64,000 bases of DNA from Ophiobolus disseminans (Eukaryota; Ascomycota; Dothideomycetes; Pleosporales; Phaeosphaeriaceae). Positions 1 through 12,261 of this stretch are shown piece after piece; the first letter of the stretch is position 1; the number at the start of each line of letters is the position of its first letter. The stretch lies in the NCBI GenBank assembly GCA_010093685.1, contig MU006219.1, positions 1,672,465 to 1,736,464 of the forward strand, in the 5' to 3' direction. The translations under genes and the position numbers were made by a program. Below the pieces are notes generated by a model. It did not search any database, was not told where the DNA came from, and worked only from the letters and a program-made list of their open reading frames with translations.

Positions 1-920
1 CTAACACGCTCAGGGCGTTCTTCGATGTCTTGGACAAAGCTGGCCACCAAGTTGTGCTCTCAGGACCAGCAGAGCAACAGTCAGGAACCAGTTCGTAGTG
101 ATAACTAAACACAATAGCGTGTACTAAAAAAAATACAGGCTCATCTGATGCTGCGCCAAAGACAGTTGACGCTGATGGCTGCATACACAAGTCCTGCCCC
201 GGAGGAAGCGCACCGACTGGGGCGAATGCTACTGATCCCCGACTCAACTACGTGAACTCTTTTCCAGTAAGACAATTGCATGTCATATGACAGGGAATAT
301 GCTGACTTGGCGCCTAGGTCACTTCAATCAAAACCGGTATCGATGTCACGGCGCCCAAGCTCTGGAACGGCGCGAAGCCTGAGCTTGCCCTCACAGGACC
401 CAACGTCGGCGGAAACGTCGCTGTCCAGGTGCCTTTCTCCGGCACTGTGGGCGCAGCTACGTACGCCGCAAAGACGGCGAAGATCCCTGCGATTGCTTTC
501 TCTGGCCAAACCGGTGACCCAACTGCCTGGAACGCGCCCACGCCTCTGCATAGCAAAGTCTATGCTGACCTTGCCCTCAACATTACTCAAACTATCATCA
601 ACAGCGGAAAGCCTTACCTGCCCGCCAACACCTACCTCAACGTCAACTTCCCTGCCGTCGAGGCCAACAGATGCAACAACCCGACCCAGTTCAAGTTCAT
701 TTTTACACGAATCAACACCGGCATTGTTAGCAGTCGTGATGCCAATTGGTGTGGAAGCACGCGTCTGCCGTGGGAGGCTGATGTTATTCTTTTCAGGGGA
801 AGCAGCTGCTACGTGACCATCAGCCCTGGAGATGCGAACGACAAGTCGACTGTCAATGATGCGGCTGTGCAGACGCAGATCATCAACAAGCTGAAGCCGA
901 TTCTGTCTTGCCTACCGTAG
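1..920 (+). CDS. SurE-like 5'-nucleotidase / acid phosphatase, 5'-partial
   Basis: C-terminal part of a SurE-family (survival protein E) phosphatase, which removes phosphate from nucleoside monophosphates and related esters at a metal site. The upstream part lies outside the window. The frame opens at base 3. Exons as read: 3-90, 139-266 and 318-920; both introns are about 50 bp. Family marks: an N-terminal segment reading NTLRAFFDVLDKAGHQVV followed by SGPAEQQSGTSS, as in SurE after its Asp-Asp metal site, then GPNVGGNVA and a FSGTVGAA stretch matching the SurE core (GTVGAAxxxA). The Asp-Asp-Gly start of the fold must be upstream. Several Cys near the end (NWCGS, SSCY, LSCLP) suggest disulphides and a secreted fungal form (inference). 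The first intron begins GTTCGT, a weak donor, but it is the one that keeps the frame. Family confidence is high; substrate is unknown. Confidence 0.85.
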
Positions 921-1718
921 AATGAAATAGCTATCATATCGCTTGAGGACTAGTAGATACAATGATTCACAATCCCACATCAGCATCCACAAAAGCTTTT
1001 CGATGAGATTTAGTGTTTCTGGTCCACAGAGACGAACCCTTGCTGTGTTTGATCAGAGGAGGCTTGAAACTTGAAACTGATACCAATTCGCTGTACTACT
1101 GCTGCTTTATGTTTCCTAGAGCGGAGTAATGCTTTTGAGCTGTGTTCTTGCATATTCTCAAAGGGTTGAATGGGGTCGGGGATACGTACCTCAGGGAGCA
1201 GATACCTCTTGGTCACCTCACATGTGTTGTAGTCAGGCGCTCAGAGTGTTTTGACGCTCTACGAGGTTGTCGCAGCACGAACTTCTTAGCAACGAAGGTT
1301 CATCAGATTCACAATTTGCGGATGCTGACACGGCTAGCGATTAAGAGCCGTTAATTGCTTCCATTCGTTTGCTACACAGAAATACTAGAACATTGATGTG
1401 ACAATGAGTAACGATCCGTGAATGCAAGCAAGGAGGAAGTGGGGCACGGTGCACGCTAATACACGTGAGCAGGCGCACCCGCGCTGCACAGACCCGCCCG
1501 CGTAAACTGCCCGCACCACTTCGAGTGTGTTCCTCGACAAAACCCCAACAAACAGCGAATGATTGCAGTAAAACCCGAGATTGCTTTAGAGTCTACTCCC
1601 AAGCAGTAGACTCGCAAATAAACACACCTGTTTGCTTTCGCTAGGTCTAATTCCTCGAGCTGATAAATAGCTTCGCACACACCAACACTCCTTCATTGGC
1701 ACTGCTCGTTTCATCAAG
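921..1718. other. intergenic, no gene seen
   Basis: Tail of the SurE-like gene and upstream region of the CCCH protein gene. The ORFs here are short, lack protein-like composition and have no splice support. No repeat or RNA gene was recognised. Confidence 0.6.
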
Positions 1719-3535
1719 ATGTTAGCGGACGGCAAGATTGACTCGCTGGACACACATCTAGAGCAATTCAAGCTTAACAACCAGACTGCGCAGAATGACT
1801 TGCAGGTGTGTGAAGCACTAGCGGTCGCTGTCAGCTCTGGAATTTCACTAATTCCGATCAGAACCTTCTCAGGGAGTATGGTCAACTACTAGATGACTAC
1901 AAGAATCTAAAGAAGGCTTTCGAAACGAGAGGCTCGGGTTCAGTTAAGGCTGCCCCTACAGCCACAGTATCGGCCGAGAAGGGTCGCAACCCATATGTCC
2001 TCGTTCTTATCGACGGCAATGGCTACGTCGTGAGTGGGCCTAGCGCTGACTTGTAGCAATTCGCTGATCTACGCAGTTTAACGATGAACTCATTCGTGAA
2101 AAAGAAGAAGGTGGTATGCGGGCCGCACGTATGCTCAACGACGCAGTAGAGAAGTATCTACACCAGAGCGTCCCAGAGGCCCGTACATCACGCGTAGTGG
2201 TTAAGATGTATGCCGACCTCACAAACCTGTCGAAGCAACTAGCCAAATCGAAAGTAACGGGCTTGGAGAAGCGCTCGATCGCTCCGTTCTCAGCCGCTTT
2301 CACACGCGCCATCAGCCTATTTGACTTTGTCGACGCTCTAGACGAGGAGGGATCTAAGTTCAAGATTCGCGGTAAGTACAAGCAAGAATTATGCATATCT
2401 TGGAGCTCCACTGACATGGATCTAGAGCAATTCAAGATAGCCTCCGAGGATAGCGCCTGCAGTCATATACTATACGCTGCATGCCACGACAGCGCCTATC
2501 TTTCTCAGCTTGTGCCCTTCAGCGGTGTCCGAGAGAAGATTACGCTGGTGCAAGGTGCAGGGTGGAATTCCGAGTTTCACAACTTCAACCTGAATGTCAC
2601 TCAATTTCCCACCGTCTTTAGATGGTCAGACCTGCCAACCACAGCTCCTACTACAAAAGTAACGCAGAGTAATGGAAACACTACTTCCAAACCTAAAGCA
2701 GCCCAGAAGAAGGTTGAACAGACCACGCCAGCAGGTTCCCAGCAAGATAACTGGAGGAACAGTCCTTTGAGCCCAAGAGAGTCAATCAACGGAAACGAAG
2801 GCGCGGCCTCTGGAACATTGAACGGCTTTGGTCCGGGTAATGGCATAAGCTTCGGTAGCAACTCCTCGGCCTCGCACAAGACTATGCTATGCAAATACTT
2901 CCAAAAGGTATGTGGCTATGAGGGCGCAGCTATGAGACTTCGCTGACACCAATAAGAGCTTTTGCCGCTTCGGCAACAAATGCACCTTCCAGCACGTCCC
3001 CCCCTCTGTCAATGGTACGAGCCAACAGGGAGGCAGTAAAGATCGCCCCAATGTCTCGGCACTCCTCCCTACGACCGTGACATCCGGCTACATCCCCATC
3101 AACAAATACTCCCAGCGCATCGACACCTACATCCGCTCACCCACTCAAGAGGAGTGGTCCATCTACAACGCGCGCTTCCACAAGCAGAAGCCATGCAACA
3201 GCTTCCACCTCAAGCGCGTCTGCACCATGTTCGGCTGCCCGTACGATCACCAGGAGCTGGAGCCTGAGTCTAGACACGTGCTCGAGTACGTCCTGAAGTG
3301 CAACCCGTGCCCGAAGAAGGGTAACTGCCGGGCAAGCGACTGCTACTACGGCCACATCTGCCAGAAAGATGGCTGCCAAGGACAACTCAAGGGCTGTAGG
3401 ATGAAGCTGGATCTACATAGCGTGGACCCCCAGATGGCGAGCCAAGCGCCGGCTGATGAGGACGAGGAGCTAGTACATGGCCAGGTCGAGGGGGTCGGAG
3501 TGCAGATGCCGGATGAGTCTGAGTACATGTGGTAA
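1719..3535 (+). CDS. CCCH zinc-finger protein with conserved N-terminal domain
   Basis: Five exons read as 1719-1805, 1862-2029, 2077-2371, 2426-2907 and 2957-3535, giving about 536 aa. The N-terminus is a short coiled segment (residues about 1-55). Next comes a conserved globular domain (about 75-260) starting YVLVLIDGNGYVFND, of the NYN/DUF7923-like kind placed ahead of CCCH fingers in many ascomycete proteins (family recollection). A Ser/Pro-rich linker follows. Then a CCCH finger crosses the last intron: C-x7-C-x5-C-x3-H, in CKYFQKSFCRFGNKCTFQH. A second finger, C-x8-C-x4-C-x3-H, sits in CNSFHLKRVCTMFGCPYDH, and a further Cys-rich stretch (CNPCPKKGNCRASDCYYGH) precedes an acidic tail. The usual role of such fingers is RNA binding; the target is unknown. 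The ATG at 1719 is the first in a frame that splices cleanly through all exons. Confidence 0.85.
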
Positions 3536-4471
3536 GCCTGGCCATTCTGTGGTACAGCATCATGTCATGGGTTGATCTGAAGATACTAGGAAAAGGCTTA
3601 CTTGGACAAAAGCGCAGCTGGATGTGGAAGCATCTTGGGAACCATGGGACTTGGTATAGTCGGGCAATGGGTCGAGATGTCTGACATCTAACGGCATGAA
3701 TCATATACGTTGAATATCCCCTCCGCATGATATACATATATCTACCGTGACATGAGGGATCCATGCATAAATCTCCGTGCCTTAACAGTATATGCAAACC
3801 CCGATATTCGTGCCAGTTGCGTAGCGTCCATTGTAGTGAATTGTGCGGCTTCTAGCTCTGTTGTTGGTACTCCCGTCATCAACTCGAGGTGTCTTGACGA
3901 CCGTCATAGTACCGCAAACAGTACATGTCTCGATAGCCATCTGAAGTCATTTCAAACACCTCTACCCCACCATTATCCCCCCTTCTACAGTCTCTCCACT
4001 CGTGCTTTCACTCTCATCTGCGTTTGCCTTACGATAGCCTCCACCCTGTTCTCCTTTCACTCACGCACGCACCACCTCAAACCGCCATTTCAAAATCCCC
4101 TGTTCCCTAGTCCTTCACCTACCGACTCACAATCATGTCTATATATACCATTTACTTGACAAATTCTCCAAGAAAGCCCCAAAGGTTCGTGCCCTAATAG
4201 TATGCATGCCCTGCTTCGGTCGAGTTAGGATTGCATCTTCAAAGGTGTTCTGGAGGGGGTTTCTTTTTGCTTGGTAATGTTCATGTCGGGAGAGGACTTG
4301 AGTTCGAATCTGCTTTTGCACAGAGGCATCTTTTTAGTTGAGGCACGAAGTGGAAACGAATGAGGTATGAAAGTAGACTAGCAATTGTGTATTACTAGCA
4401 CCACGAAGCGAAGTCTAGTAATGCTTCTGCCTGCCTGCATACCACCGACGACTTGTCGTAACCTCATCCCT
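3536..4471. other. convergent intergenic with a promoter-like CT-rich tract
   Basis: The two flanking genes point towards each other, so no promoter is expected here. Even so, 3945-4134 is a pyrimidine-rich, CAAC-containing stretch like a fungal core promoter. It ends in a good-context ATG at 4135 that opens only a 20-codon frame (4135-4197). A B-box-like GTTCGAATC lies at about 4302, but no matching tRNA fold was found. No supported gene. Confidence 0.4.
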
Positions 4472-7026
4472 TCAAATCTTCCCACCCCCAAACAACTTCC
4501 TGTTCTTCTTCATAAGCGCAGCAAGTTTCTTCTCCAGCACATCATGTTCCTTCTTCGCCGCATGCATCGCACGCTCCGCCTCTTCTAAACTCATCACGCT
4601 ACCTCTGCCATACCGACTCCCACCGCCGAACCCTTCAATCGCGCTCATCAAACCCTGGACATCTACTCCACCCGCACCACCACCACCGCCGCCGCGTCCC
4701 AAGGTAATATTGCCGTTCGCATCAAGCCCGAATTCCTGCGACGATTGGAACCCCAGACCCGCGCCAACGAGCGCTTCGAGACCTTGGACGAATACGCCGC
4801 CAAGTAGGTCCGCGGCCATCATGCCCATGCCATCGATTTCGGTGCTACCGACTGCGCCGCCTTCGACGACGGCGCGGGCTGCTTTGGCGAATTTGCCGGC
4901 ATTGACGGATATATTGGCTGTGCCTACGCCGGGCGCGCCGCCGACGGCGGCCATTTCGGGACGGGGCTGGTTGGGCGGAGGGTTATCGGTTTTGGGGAGG
5001 ACGAATTGGTTGAGATATGAGCCTGCGTCAGCAGGAGTTTGGGACTGGGGTGGCGGGGGTAGGTGTTGGGCTTCCGCTGCGGTGCTGTGCAGGATGGGTT
5101 GGACGTCCATTTTGGGCATTTGTTGCGCGTTGTCGCCGAGCTTCTTGCCTGCTTCTTTGAGTGCGGTAGCGATGGCGGGAAGAGCATCCTTGGACTGCGT
5201 CTGTGTGGAAGTGGAAAGAGTGGTGGGGTGTGAGATGTGTTTGCGGGGGTGGAAGCGTGCCGGTCCTCTGATTTCTTCGATCTGTTTCTCCAGCCGCAAA
5301 GCCTTTTCTTCCAGCTCCTCGCTCAATCCCCAGAAAAATTTGCCGTTCGGTGTGATCAAAGTTCGAGAGTCGAGTCTGCCGTCGTGGCCGTTCAGGCGCA
5401 CAGGCTTCTTCTTGGCTAATGCATCGAGATCTGCTTCCGAGAAATGTATTTTGAGATCTGGGGGGCCAGATAAGTCATTAGCCGGGATGTGCCGAGACGC
5501 ATGCGTAAGCGACGATGACAATGGCTTGAAGAATTCAAGGGTTGAAGCAAGAAGCTCGCCCGTCCTTTGGAGGTCTGCCATTATTGATTGTGCGGTATGA
5601 TCACGCTTGTCCTTCGCATCGGGCACATGGTCAGGCTCCGATGGTGCGGTTGCTGGGGCCTTTGTAGATTGGACTGGTTTAGGTGATGCGATGGGTGGGG
5701 AGGGGTGATCGTCTTCCATCATCCTAGCAGATTTTGGTGAGGCTGGCTGGCTCTTGTTGATCGCTGTTACTGCCTTGGGGACGGTTGCCGGCTTTTTCGT
5801 CTTCTTCTTGCGCCCAATAATGGGTGCCTGAACAACCTCCACGTCAGACTTGTTCTCTTCAATGGCCAGCTCTTCGTCGATCTGCCGTTTACGCTCCTGG
5901 CGATCTTTCTTGGCCTGAGATTTGGTCTTGTTTCGTACGGGGGCTGTTCCGACCTTGCTGCTGATGGGAGGGGGAGAGTTTGCTCTTGAGATGGAAGCCG
6001 ACGTGACCGAAGAGGTGTCAAATGTCATTTCGCTCATGGGTGTACCTGGCGGATTTACAGAGGCAATGCTTGCTTGCCGAGACCTCAACTTATCAATTGT
6101 CGAAACGGAAGGCAGATGTGGTGCAGGTGCTGCAGCAAGAGGTGGAGGTACCTCGCTTTTTGGTGTTGGGACGACACGCAGGGTCCTTGGTGCTACGGTA
6201 CGCTTTATAGGAGACCCAGAGGCTACCACGGCAGGACTCGCAGGAACAGATGTTGCAGGTAAGGTGCGACTGCTCTTTGGTAAACCATCAGCCTGCTGGG
6301 AGTTTGTACCTGGTGACTGATCAATTTCTGATGCTTGGGTCGCAGCTTTTATGTCGAGCTTTCCTGGAGGTTGTCGTTTCGTAGGAGCGGGGGTAATAGG
6401 TGAGATTGGTACAGCGTCCTTGGGTTCTTTTTTGGCCTTTTTCTGGGGACTAGTTTCAGGGTTCTTCTTGTTACCCTTCGTTTTGATTGGCTCTTTTGGG
6501 ACCACTTCCGGAGTTCCTTTTTTCTCGTCCTCCCTGGTTTTGAGCTTCTTCGGTGAAGATACGTCGTCTTTACCTTTCCTCGTAACAAGACTAGCATTTG
6601 GCGTTTTGGGGATAGTGGATACGCCAGTTGCCTTTGTCGGTGTTTCTGGCTGAGTCTTGGCTGAAATGGTAGTACCTGGAGTGGTTTCTACCGACTGTCT
6701 TACCTTCTTGGCTTTACCAGGTGTACTCACTTGGAGTGGTGTTGCAGGTATAATGGGCACTGCAGGCATGATGGTCGACGATGTGGTCCGAGACATTGGT
6801 CTGGATGCGGGTCGCGATTTCGATTCTTCCACAATTGCTCGAGGTATAGCAGGAGCAGAAAAACCGGGCGGTATTGTCGGAGTAGCCCTGCGCGGCTGCA
6901 TAAGAAACTGGCTGCTCATAGGTGCGTTCGGAATGCTGTGTGGAGCCTCGAGCTCGTGCTCTGCCTCGTTCACCAATGCGTCCACGTTGAAGGATGCCTG
7001 CTCATCTGCGCTGAACGATGTGTCAT
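4472..7026 (-). CDS. disordered protein ORF lacking its own start; possible distal part of NOT4
   Basis: About 851 codons are open, ending in a coiled coil (EEAERAMHAAKKEHDVLEKK) and a basic tail. The first two thirds are Ser/Pro/Lys-rich and disordered, with a basic patch in QAPIIGRKKKTKKPATV. A more ordered stretch (about residues 505-640, from SIMADLQRTGELLASTLEFF) contains aromatic and charged patterns. A Gly-rich segment precedes the coiled coil. The frame has no ATG for its first 40 or so codons. Its 5' edge is a clear acceptor (branch CTGAC, then GATCAG at 7027-7029), so at least one upstream exon is expected. That exon may be a short one at 7030-7200, or this may be an alternative 3' part of NOT4, whose stop lies only about 580 bp upstream in the same direction. 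Function not recognised; start unresolved. Confidence 0.55.
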
Positions 7027-7029
7027 CTG

Positions 7030-7603
7030 ATCGCAAATGTCAGCCTTGCGATACAACCAAATTCTGCAATAACGGTGAGACGGTTTCGATCAGGGACAAT
7101 TGCGGCGGTCGCCGGACGGACATAACGATGATGGCGCCGGTCAAACAGTATGTACATCAGGGTGCAAAGGTGGGTCTCTCGATCATCTTCGTCACATGAA
7201 GGGGCCAGGAAGTTTTTGAAAAAACCATCTCTCTATTAGACAGTAAGCATGCCGACTTAGATGCGGCAGGAAGGGAAGATTACGTACATGCGATGACCAT
7301 GACGAAGACGATGAGAGAGCCGGCCAGGTCAACCGGCAAGCAGTATGATCCCACCAAGCATGACCGACTAAAGAAAACAAAAAATCAAGGTATTGTAGTG
7401 CCATGCTGACATGCAAAGGCCAGCAATGTGTAATAGTGCCGACCCATTTGTAAACGCCAGGCATCCTAGTGTCGTGCACTGATTGGTGCCGATGCATCTG
7501 CTGTCAAAGTCCCAAACGCCATGCAACCATCGTTGAAAAGAAAAGTAGTAAAACAATGTGTCTGTCCAAGTGGCCGACAAGTATGTGAAAGAAGAGAAGG
7601 TGA
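7030..7603. other. spacer between NOT4 stop and the orphan ORF
   Basis: No long coding frame. On the minus strand a plausible small intron lies near 7285-7232 (GTACGT to TAATAG). A short open stretch of about 44 codons from an ATG near 7159 ends just at the orphan ORF acceptor. This could be a first exon or UTR; no choice can be made without transcripts. Confidence 0.4.
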
Positions 7604-10200
7604 CTACCATCGTCCGGCGCCGCCATAGTTGTTGTTTGCATAGAGGGAGGAAAACCCACTTTGACCTTGGCCATACAACGCCTGCCCAGCCATACCACCT
7701 TGATGGAGCCTTGCCTGTAAGATACTTGGGTCTTGGACATCTGCCAATCCACCACCTCCAGAAGAGGAAGTGTTAGCGTGTCTATGCTTTTTGCCCTTTT
7801 TCTTAGACTTCTGCGAACCAGAATCCTGGTAAGCGCCAGGCGAAGGTCCATAAGGATAGAGGCCAGGGGCAGGGGATGTGGAGGTCGTTGGGTTGTGGGC
7901 AAGGAAGGAAGGGAACATTGACTCACGCTTTACAGCATCAGCTACCCTCGCACCACTGTCCATGTTCCTACTACGGAGCAATTCCTGATACATGGCATCA
8001 TTGTTGTTCCTACCAGCAGCGTTGGCGCCATAGCCTAGACCGCCAGTCGCAAATCCGTGACCCTGGCCGAACATGCTAGTCCCACCGACAGGTGGTGTTC
8101 CGGTGGGCTTCAGCCCAGGGGGTGGTCCTTGCACGTTGGCGAAGAATTGCCCGCCGAGGGATTGATGCTGGGAGATCTGACCGAAGTGGTTGTTCTTGGG
8201 CATCATTGAGTTTTGCTGGCTCATTAGCTTCTGGTTCGCCACGGGCTGTACATTCGCAGAAGCGGACGCGCTGTCGTTTGCAAAGCTGAAGCGAGAAGTT
8301 TGCCTTGTGTGGCCTGGTGCGTTTGCGCTGAGGCTGTGCTGCTGGGTCTGCATGTTCTGGGGGTTGGACAGCGGTCCGCTGGATTGCGCGTTTGACTTGA
8401 AGTTCGATAGGAGGAGCTGCTGCTGCTGCTGTGTCGTCATGCCTCGATTGCTCAACCCTAAGCTACTGAAGTCTTCAGTCAGAGTGTTTTGTCCAAAAAG
8501 ACCGCCCCCGAAGCCTTGCTGACCGGGTGGCGCGATAGCATGCTGATTCAGATGCCCTGTTACAGTGTCGTGCCCCTCTTCTGGCTCTCCACCTAGCTGC
8601 AGACTACCGCCCGCGGTTGCTTCATTGTCTTCGCGTTCGGGAGCTAGAGTTTGTTGTGTAGTGGGTTTGATTTCGGCCTCAGCTTCGCGTTGCAGGGCCA
8701 ATTCTTGCTCCTTCTCTCTCATAGCGCGACGTTTCGCACCGCCGCGTGGGTCGATTAATAGCGGAAACTCAACAATCGCCTTGAACTCTTCTTCTGTCAA
8801 TGAGGCGCTAGAGAAAACCAGCTTGAAATCCGGTGAACATATGGTCTTGAGCAAGCTGCCTAGTATGCTGCTGGTCGCATTTGATGGCTGGGGAGGGGGT
8901 GACTGGGCTGGCGGCGGGGTCGCAGATTTCGACGTCGGCGCTGACCTCTCCTTTTCCTTCCCCTTCGACTCCTTCTTCTCCTTCTCTTTCCCTTTCTTCT
9001 TAGACGGCTCCTCGGCTCTTGGTGCTTTGGCTACTTGCGCGGGTATAGCGTTTGTAACCAGCGGGCTTGGGTTCGAGGCAATAGTCGAACGGCTGTTGCG
9101 ACGCTCTAGGACTGCTTTGTTCCCCCAACTTGCGTGCGCGGGCAGACCGGGCGCATCATGCGTCGAGCTTGACGTGTCGTTGCTGTCCTGTCGGTGCATG
9201 GGTGTGGAGGAAGCGGCGGCAGCCACCGGTGGGCCAGGATGAGCGGGCGGCGCGGCGCGAGAGGATGTGGATTGGGCGGGCTGTTGGGTTTGGATCGAGT
9301 TCATCATGGACAAATCTTGGCGGGTAAAGCTGTCGTCGTCCTCGCCGGGTTCGTGCAAGAACATGCAGTTGCGGTTGTTGCACTGCTCGCCGCGCAGGTA
9401 GGCTGAACAGTATTTGGTAGTACCATATTGTGCTCTGATAAATGTAAGTATGTCAATGGTATGTCTCGGGAGGGTTCACTCACCTGAGCTGTCTATCACC
9501 GTTGGAAGAGCCATCGACAGCCTTGATACACTGCTCGGCATCTTCCTTACGAGCGAATGTCACATAGACACCCACCGACTGTTGATGTTGCGCATTCTCC
9601 CTGGCTTTGCTGACTACGATCTTGATAATCTTGCCGTATTGTCCGAAGTAGTCGGCGCCGCGTAAGGTTTCGAGTAGGCGGTCCTCGCGTATAGTCGGAG
9701 TCAGGCCAGTGACATATACAAGATTCTTCTGGACGACTCTGAGGCCAGCAAGATGCTTGCGACTGAGCGAGTCAGCTTCGGCCTTCTGTGCCTCCTTCTG
9801 CCGTATTTGCGCGTTCTTCTTGGCCTTGTGGGCGATCTGTTGCTTGTGCTTGGCCATCCTGTTCCACGTCAGAGATGCTCAGGAGGGAAGGTGGAGGGGA
9901 CCCACTCTTCCGGGGAGATGGTCTTCCACTCGATAGTGGAGTCATCGTACGGCCGTCGGCAGGCGGGACACAGCCCGTTCATTGTCGTCTTGATGTTGTT
10001 GTAGCAGAACTGGCAAATCTGGCGGACGGGTCAGCAGGGCGACTCGCGATGCGTGCATCCTTTTCTGGCAGGTGGCATACTTGGTAGCCGCAGGGACATG
10101 GCCGGAAGTTCCTGTCCGAGAGATCGAACTCCTCGACGCATAGCGGGCAGCACTCCTCCTCCTCATCGTCGACGAACTGGTCCTGTTGTGGGCGAGACAT
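7604..10200 (-). CDS. NOT4: CCR4-NOT subunit Not4, RING/RRM E3 ubiquitin ligase
   Basis: Exons on the minus strand: 10200-10081, 10018-9906, 9858-9484 and 9434-7604, giving about 812 aa. Not4/CNOT4 is the E3 ligase of the CCR4-NOT complex, acting in mRNA decay and in quality control on stalled ribosomes. Residues about 17-70 form the C4C4 RING: CCPLCVEEFDLSDRNFRPCPCGYQ, then ICQFCYNNI and LCPACRRPYDD. A basic coiled linker follows, then an RRM (about 105-190) with NLVYVTGLTPTIREDRLLE and GVYVTFARKEDAEQCI. Next is a C3H1 finger, CSAYLRGEQCNNRNCMFLH. The rest is a Gln/Asn/Ser-rich tail ending in a conserved GKKHRHANTSSSGGGG block and a final GRW. The intron after GYQ splits the RING. Domain order is diagnostic. 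It is divergent with the complex I 30-kDa gene. Whether translation can continue into the downstream orphan ORF is open. Confidence 0.95.
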
Positions 10201-10562
10201 GTTGGGCGCTCGTGTGTGGTGTGGTTTAATGCGTCGGACGTGTCGGTGGCGCTCGCGCAGACGGCGGTTTGTCAAGTGAGGGGGCTCGGGGGGCACGAGG
10301 GTGGTGAGGCGGCACGGAAAAGGGCGCAAGGACAAATGAACGCCGGCCGTGAGAGAGAGAAGCAGAAAGGGATGCACTGGGGGTGATGGGGGTTCAGAGG
10401 CTGCACCTGCACATCGAGAGAGCTAGCGTCGAATCGGTCTCGCTGACATAACTAGCGCCACTCACTCGCTGTAGTCGATGCTCTGCGGTGTCGACGACAT
10501 CATCAACACCCGGTCGCCCTTTCCTGCTGCACGCGCAGTCCACACCCCTCTCCACCCCTACA
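10201..10562. promoter_or_regulatory. shared divergent upstream region of NOT4 and NDUFS3
   Basis: Only 362 bp separate the two start codons, so both promoters and 5' UTRs must overlap here. No TATA box stands out. Confidence 0.5.
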
Positions 10563-11537
10563 ATGGCTATGCGGCTAGCTGTCGCCCGGCCATTGGGCGC
10601 CGTGGCCCGCTCCACGGGCTGTTCTCGCGCCGCCATGCGAACATTTGCCTCGACGGCACTCTGGGCGAAAGAGGTCGCGGGCGAGAGCAAGGACACGCCA
10701 AACATGCGGGTGCGCAGAATATATGGAGATAAACACGGGTGGGCTATGGCTGATGATCTGCGCAGTACGCCCAACGCGACCCGTCCGGGCCTCTCAAAGC
10801 CCCCATCGTGAACCCAGCAGACAAGTACAAGGACAAAGCCGAGGGACTGCACAAATATGGACAGTACCTCATGTCGTGTCTGCCCAAATACGTTCAGCAG
10901 TTCTCTGTCTGGAAAGACGAGCTGGTTATCTACATTCCACCCTCAGGCGTCATCCCCGTCTTCACCTTCCTCAAGTACCACACAGCCGCCGAGTACACTC
11001 AGATCTCCGACATCACAGCAGTAGACTACCCCACCAAGGACCAGCGATTTGAGGTTGTCTACAATATGCTCAGCATCCGCCACAACTCGCGTCTGAGGGT
11101 CAAGACATATGCCGACGAGGCCACACCCGTACCGAGTCTTTGCGATCTGTACGACGGCGCAAACTGGTATGAGCGAGAGGTCTACGATCTTTTCGGTGTA
11201 TTCTTCGTCGGACATCCGGATCTGAGGCGGATCATGACCGATTATGGTTTCGACGGCCATCCTCTGCGGAAGGACTTCCCCATGACTGGGTACACCGAGA
11301 TTAGATATGACGAGGAGAAGAAGCGCATTGTCGTAGAGCCACTAGAGATGACGCAAGCCTTCCGAAACTTCCGTGGCGGTTCATCAGCGTGGGAGCAGGT
11401 CGGCCCTGGAGACGACTTGAAGCCTGAAAACGTGAGTGCAACATGCTCACTGGGTCACAACATGACTAACCAGCTCTCAGTTCAAATTGCCCACGCCCAA
11501 GCCAGAGCCTCCCAAAGAGGAAGAGAAGAAGAAATAG
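10563..11537 (+). CDS. NDUFS3: complex I 30-kDa subunit (NDUFS3 / NuoC family)
   Basis: Exons 10563-10709, 10766-11431 and 11481-11537, giving about 289 aa. It is the nuclear-encoded 30-kDa subunit of NADH:ubiquinone oxidoreductase in the peripheral arm, on the matrix side of the inner membrane. The first 40 or so residues are an Arg/Ala/Ser-rich mitochondrial leader (MAMRLAVARPLGAVARS). The core carries the family signature at about residues 185-222: EREVYDLFGVFFVGHPDLRR, followed by GFDGHPLRKDFP. The C-terminus, after a short last intron, is Pro/Lys-rich and ends in KKK. The ATG at 10563 was chosen because it opens the leader directly; an in-frame region upstream lacks such character. Length fits the family. 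Confidence 0.96.
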
Positions 11538-12261
11538 AGCCTTCAACGCGATTAAAGTGTATATATCTGCGAATGAATGTACCTGTACAACAATCTCATG
11601 CTCGACTTTGCTGTGTAGACACTCCCGACACCTGCGTGCACTTCCGCATGACGACTTTCCGAACTAGATTACGATGTACAGGCTACGTGGGGCTCGAAGA
11701 GGTGACTCTTTCCTCAAAATGTAGTTGGAGTTCTATGTTTCTGCTGCTGACGTCGTGGCCGAATGGGAGCATAAACGCTGCTGCCAAGCCCTGTAGCTCA
11801 CCTCGCATTCTACCGCCCAATCGAGGCAAGTGCATATAATGCATGCTCATGCTACGCCCACCTGTAAGTAGAGTACTAATCACGAATGCAGTGGTACCAC
11901 ACATCTGCAATTTCGAACTACCAAATGACGAAAACTCGCATTCCCCGCCAAGAACTGCACCCCGCTTTCTATTTGCATCACGACATGGCTGAACACTAGA
12001 GCGCAACAGCGCCAAAACACAGCACATGTCGGACCGAGATTCGCGAAGGCATAAGAAGATCTCGCATTTCAGGTCTGGATTAATCATAAGCTAGCTGATC
12101 CTTCCGAACTTCTTCCTTTGAAACGACTTAGTACATCATAGGTACTTCACCTCACGTGCATCGTTCTTAGCACATATATAGTTCCACATCCCCTCATGTC
12201 AATCGTCACAACAATTAAATTTCTTGCTCTAGTCGTACTTACTACAATAACGCAAGCAACA
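11538..12261. other. intergenic, no gene seen
   Basis: 3' region of the NDUFS3 gene and upstream region of the DUF1349 gene. It is AT-richer, with a CT/AAC-rich stretch just before 12262. Only shadow ORFs. Confidence 0.6.

Noticed and set aside
280..816. Plus-strand ORF of 178 codons overlapping the SurE-like gene
   Set aside because: Shadow of the real exon in another frame; Ser/Arg/Thr-rich composition and no splice logic.
4260..4335. Possible tRNA because of a GTTCGAATC B-box-like word
   Set aside because: No A box at the right distance and no acceptor stem could be paired.
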